From Candidatus Cloacimonadota bacterium (GTDB lineage Bacteria; Cloacimonadota; Cloacimonadia; Cloacimonadales; Cloacimonadaceae): DNA of 5,475 bases. The notes under the pieces are model-generated. The model saw only the letters and a program-made list of their open reading frames with translations, ran no database searches and was not told the origin of the DNA. The first letter of the stretch is position 1. Every line of letters begins with the position of its first letter. The translations under genes and the position numbers were made by a program. The stretch covers positions 1 through 5,475 of the forward strand of contig JAAYQD010000005.1 in NCBI GenBank assembly GCA_012519465.1, read 5' to 3'. Below are positions 5,459 through 5,475 of the stretch, in pieces.

Positions 5459-5469
5459 ATGAGTCTCGG
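5459..5469. promoter_or_regulatory. Inverted partial copy R3 (ATGAGTCTCGG)
   Basis: This 11-mer is the exact reverse complement of 5342-5352 and therefore identical to the first 11 bases of the transposase gene. It lies near the window edge, so its full extent is unknown. A degenerate relative, CGTCGCTCGGGAG, precedes it at 5446-5458. Together with R1 and R2 it gives two direct sites and one inverted site. Confidence 0.5.
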
Positions 5470-5475
5470 TAATTA
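5459..5475 (+). CDS. Possible start of a divergent gene (very short, cut by window edge)
   Basis: Read on the plus strand, ATG at 5459 opens MSLGN and continues past the edge. A divergent repressor gene is expected at this place in Mu-like phages. GGGAG touches the ATG directly (5454-5458), which is too close for a normal ribosome-binding site. Only five codons are visible, so this is a placeholder. Confidence 0.15.

Larger units (their letters stand above)
1..5475 (-). mobile_element. Early region of a Mu-like transposable prophage/phage
   Basis: A DDE transposase with MuA-like spacing, a MuB-like ATPase, a GemA-like and a Gam-like protein lie in one co-directional cluster, followed by a cell-wall peptidase. 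This combination is characteristic of Mu-like phages. Neither phage terminus, nor any host flank, can be fixed inside the window. The left (early) end is expected at or beyond the right edge, because the transposase is normally close to it. Repressor, Ner, Mor/C and structural genes are not present here. Confidence 0.88.
5353..5475. promoter_or_regulatory. Regulatory or phage-end region upstream of the transposase
   Basis: These 123 bases contain no convincing gene. They hold R2, an inverted partial copy at 5459-5469, and an AT-richer stretch (5411-5430) between them. No convincing -35/-10 pair with standard spacing was found for the minus-strand operon. By analogy with Mu this could be the early promoter and operator zone, or part of the left-end transposase-binding sites. 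Confidence 0.55.

Noticed and set aside
5353..5475. Sigma70-type promoters (for example TTGACC on the plus strand near 5374, TATCAT on the minus strand near 5420)
   Set aside because: No matching partner hexamer at 16-18 bp spacing was found on either strand, so no promoter is claimed.

Overview
This window is the early end of a Mu-like (transposable) prophage or phage. Seven complete genes and one cut-off gene are all read on the minus strand, so transcription runs from right to left. The sequence suggests a bacterial host with strong Shine-Dalgarno use: nearly every gene has AGGAG or GGAGG 5-8 nt before its ATG, which argues against a Bacteroidota host. The host cannot be named from sequence alone. 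The TTGAGAG-type heptamer repeats and the composition recall some Cloacimonadota or related candidate phyla, but that is only a guess.

Layout in transcription order: 5475-5353 is a short regulatory or end region carrying copies of a CGTCTCTCCGAGACT motif. Next are a MuA-like DDE transposase (5352-3310), a MuB-like AAA+ ATPase (3287-2538), a double winged-helix protein (2536-2087), a tiny one-pass membrane protein (2090-1887), a GemA/gp16-like protein (1900-1514), a Gam-like DNA-end-binding protein (1494-958) and a membrane-anchored coiled-coil protein (961-329). A GC-rich hairpin with a T-rich tail (321-301) follows, then the start of an M15-family peptidase, probably the endolysin (274 to beyond position 1). 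Genes touch or overlap by 4-14 nt in most places, so 5352-329 looks like one operon.

Expected roles, by analogy with Mu: transposase and ATPase carry out target capture and replicative transposition; Gam protects linear DNA ends from exonucleases; GemA tunes host and phage processes; the peptidase cuts the cell wall for release. A Mu-type repressor, a Ner protein and the late activator Mor/C are not seen. The first two would lie to the right of the window if present.

The most unusual part is the 5' end of the transposase gene. The usual N-terminal enhancer-binding domain of MuA is not recognisable. About 85 codons of simple repeats (12-bp units coding TADT, then 7-bp units coding LSTLNSQ) stand in its place. 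The ATG has no visible Shine-Dalgarno and lies inside one copy of the palindromic motif, while a perfect AGGAGGT lies at codons 94-96 just where the recognisable protein begins. This points to unusual control, possibly slippage-driven, of transposase expression.
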